Below are positions 61,665 to 64,000 of a stretch of 64,000 bases of DNA, piece by piece (positions within the stretch are counted from its first letter, which is position 1; each line of letters begins with the position of its first letter). Both the position numbers and the translations under genes were made by a program. Under the pieces are notes generated by a model, which did no database searches, was not told the DNA's origin, and was given only the letters and a program-made list of their open reading frames with translations. This stretch comes from Balanoglossus misakiensis (lineage: Eukaryota > Hemichordata), in NCBI GenBank assembly GCA_040954595.2, contig CM082582.2, forward strand, positions 8,742,001 through 8,806,000, given 5' to 3'.

Positions 61665-62803
61665 CCAAAAATGACAAGCGACGTACGCCAAAATCCCCCC
61701 CCCCCTCCCATCGCTTCCTATTAAAATCATTAATTAAGATTAGGAGCTCAGACACTTGGATGCATTTCAATGGAGTGGAGAAACTGATTAACTATCAAGC
61801 CAGGAAAAAAATAGGTTTAAATGGCGTTCATACTGTTATATCTAAACTTTGGAGGACACGGAATGCAAATTTAGTAATCAATTTACATGTTTCGTTTTGG
61901 CGACTAGAGTATATCTTACAAGTATCAACTAAATTGGATTAAATTTCGATATTTTTTTCGCCCTGTCTCGGCTTCTTTAGTGTACATGGATATGTTTAAT
62001 TGGAAAAGGTCAGCAAGGGTACAGACTTCGGATTTGTGGCAATTTTTGACTTAAAGTTGAACATTCTAGCAAATTTAGAAACAGGTCAAACTTCCATAAT
62101 TTGTGTCCACGTTAACAGGTGATCTTTCGTCTGCTTTTGAATTTCCTGAGCGTCAGTAGGAAGAAATGACCAAGGTATTTGCTAGGGCCATTACGAGAAC
62201 AGATTTAGTTTGCCAAAATTGTGCCTTTTCACTTTCTTTGCATGTGTCAATATCTATAATGGTTGCAAATCTGACGCTTTTCGACTTTCAATGGGACGAC
62301 AGAGTTCGCTGCAAATTAACGGGCCGACCTTTAACCTTACCAGTTTCAATTATCTCAACATCAAGACAGTGTTGGGGTAAGAAAATGATACAGACACAAG
62401 TACTTCATTTTAATCTAGCTCATTGAAAATTTTAATTTCAAAGTTTTGAAACCAAAAACAAATACAATATGAAAGAAAATCCATGCCAAGATTCATAAAT
62501 ACTGGAACACAACTTGTGAAAGCATCGGATATTGACATATCTATAAATACAAAAATTACCATCTCCAGCTTGATAAAAATTCATTGAAATACAATTTTTA
62601 TTCAGGTAAAATTTCTAAGTACATCGGTTGCTGGATACCCATCTGGTCTGTGCATCTGCAAAACAAGCAATGTAGAAAATTAATGAATGTCTTTAATATT
62701 CATGAGCATGAAACAAAGCATGATCACCCCTGTACGCCAATTGTTGTTCATTCGCAGAATCATGCAAACCTGTATGGCTGCCTGGAACTTCACTCTATTT
62801 GGC

Positions 62804-62935
62804 AAAGTGATTGAATTTTACTGCAGTAACGATAGATATCAGCCCATAAAAGCTTACATGCATAATTGTGCTTGCTTAAACGACAACTCCCAGACATTGT
62901 GAACAAACACACCCCACACACCCCCCCCCCCCTAC
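62804..62935. repeat. 132-bp insertion private to the right arm
   Basis: Present only in the right arm; the left arm reads straight through GGC-CATGTATCG. The extra sequence ends in an ACACACCCC and C-run stretch. No terminal repeats or target duplication are obvious, so its origin is unclear. Confidence 0.65.
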
Positions 62936-63660
62936 CATGTATCGTCTCCGGCATTGCTTCAATTTTCTTTCCCACAATTCTTACCTTCCCACGACCATGC
63001 AGTAATCTCTGGACATCAATCACACTGTCTGGCAATCATCTTAGCATCATCTGTGGGATTCCTGGAATAAATTAAAAGTATGTAAATGTAATGTCTCCTA
63101 CAAAGATGGCGAACATGCGAGTTTGTGCCATAACAAAATGGCCACCCCTTGCATCCAGCAGTCAGGTCGGTTTCGAAACATTGAATTGGCATCCTCACAT
63201 AGTACCGGGTTGCATGCAGGTTTTTTGCAAAATCATTTCGCGTGACTGGGAAACGGCACCAGTCTGAATCGAAAAAAATCTTCAAAATGGCCACCTTGAA
63301 AAGAGGGGCTTTGTTGTCTATATATCGATTATCAAACCTTGCTTGACGCCCCTCTGGTCTTCGTTCAGCCATTGAACATACTGCCCTTTACCGCACCCAG
63401 CCATACTGTTGCATGGCGAGAATAACTATAGTCACTTGGACCCCAGCTTGGTTGATGAATACCATTATGAGTTGATCTCGTCTCTGGATCTGCAAAACAA
63501 GGAAATGATAAAGTGAATGTCTATTCATGATCGTTCAGCCATGGAACATACCTGCCTTTACCTCACCCAGCTATACCGCTGCATGGCGAAAATACTCTGG
63601 TCTCTGCATCTGCAAAACAAGCAAATGAAGTGAGTATCTAATATTCAGGAAAACGAAAGA

Positions 63661-64000
63661 AAACATCTGATGTGTACAAAATAAACCACTTCCAGTTTTA
63701 TCAGTACGTATATGTTTTTAGTATTTTTTATTGAAAAATGACGAAAGATTACAAATCTCCAAAAACCTATATTAACTACTGATATACGCACGGGAGAAGA
63801 TGGTCGGTACGGAAATAAACCACTCCAAGTATTATGAGTGCGTGTATGTTTTTATTTTATTTTTATTGAATAATGACGAAAGATAACATATCTAAAAAAC
63901 CTGTATTAACTATGTACGTGAGGGGGAAGATGATCGGTACGGAAATAAACCACTCTCAGTTTTATCAATACACGTACGTTTTTAATATTTTTTTATTGAA
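63661..64000 (-). repeat. Outer ~120-bp tandem array, right arm
   Basis: Inverted counterpart of 37791-38540, with about three units before the window ends. It includes a unit whose TAGATATGTTATC has changed to GAGATTTGTAATC, not seen on the left. Confidence 0.88.

Larger units (their letters stand above)
61677..64000 (-). repeat. Right inverted-repeat arm (runs off window)
   Basis: Reverse-complement partner of the left arm 38348-40330, starting at AGCGACGTACGCC and a C-run. It holds inverted copies of the candidate exon modules and last exon. Compared with the left arm it has 132 extra bases at 62804-62935, 75 extra bases at 63086-63160, and one additional ~120-bp outer unit. A 118-codon frame on the minus strand (63016-63372) is longer than its left-arm version only because of the 75-bp difference. 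Confidence 0.92.

Noticed and set aside
63016-63372. 118-codon minus-strand ORF in the right arm, with a Cys-rich PFCYGTN segment
   Set aside because: The older relative at 37360-37600 has stops and frame shifts in the aligned frame, and the left-arm copy is disrupted by the 75-bp deletion; the cysteine spacing does not fit Kazal or Kunitz domains.

Overview
The window is nuclear DNA of a metazoan, most likely an invertebrate. Genes are split by GT-AG introns, both tRNA genes have internal A/B boxes and no encoded CCA, and there are many microsatellites and a very large satellite. A lancelet-, hemichordate- or mollusc-like genome would fit, but the sequence alone does not fix the species.

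Region 1 (1-15.4 kb) is gene-rich and all on the + strand. It holds a six-exon tail-anchored cytochrome b5 (901-6308), three tandem three-exon methyltransferases of the histamine N-methyltransferase (HNMT) family (7823-9200, 9405-11040, 11435-12727), and a seven-exon short-chain dehydrogenase resembling NAD-dependent 15-hydroxyprostaglandin dehydrogenase (13069-15444). HNMT copies 2 and 3 are recent duplicates that share promoter sequence. All five reading frames were rebuilt from the exons; intron phases match and each gives a complete protein (136, 295, 289, 290 and 277 aa).

Region 2 (15.4-36.1 kb) is sparse. It holds one four-exon gene (21503-31447) for a 353-aa single-pass membrane protein with signal peptide, one CUB domain, one LDL-receptor class A module, a transmembrane helix and a His/Gln/Pro-rich cytoplasmic tail. 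A tRNA-Cys(GCA) and a tRNA-Leu(UAA) follow at 35.5-36.1 kb. Several microsatellites lie in introns and intergenic DNA.

Region 3 (about 36.4-64 kb, running off the right edge) is the unusual part. Two nearly identical arms in opposite orientation (38348-40330 and 61677-64000+) flank about 21 kb of an 87-bp tandem satellite, roughly 234 units by length. The outer ends of the arms are themselves tandem arrays of a ~120-bp unit. The satellite carries an 810-bp composite transposon-like insertion whose empty target site is preserved in a duplicated segment 4.3 kb away, and a 100-N assembly gap. Because 87 is divisible by 3, the satellite shows long apparent ORFs of a 29-residue repeat; recurrent stop variants and frameshifts argue against coding. 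The left arm also looks like part of a spliced, probably non-coding transcription unit with repeated exon modules. The architecture resembles foldback-type elements or an inverted-repeat-bounded satellite, and I do not recognise the family.
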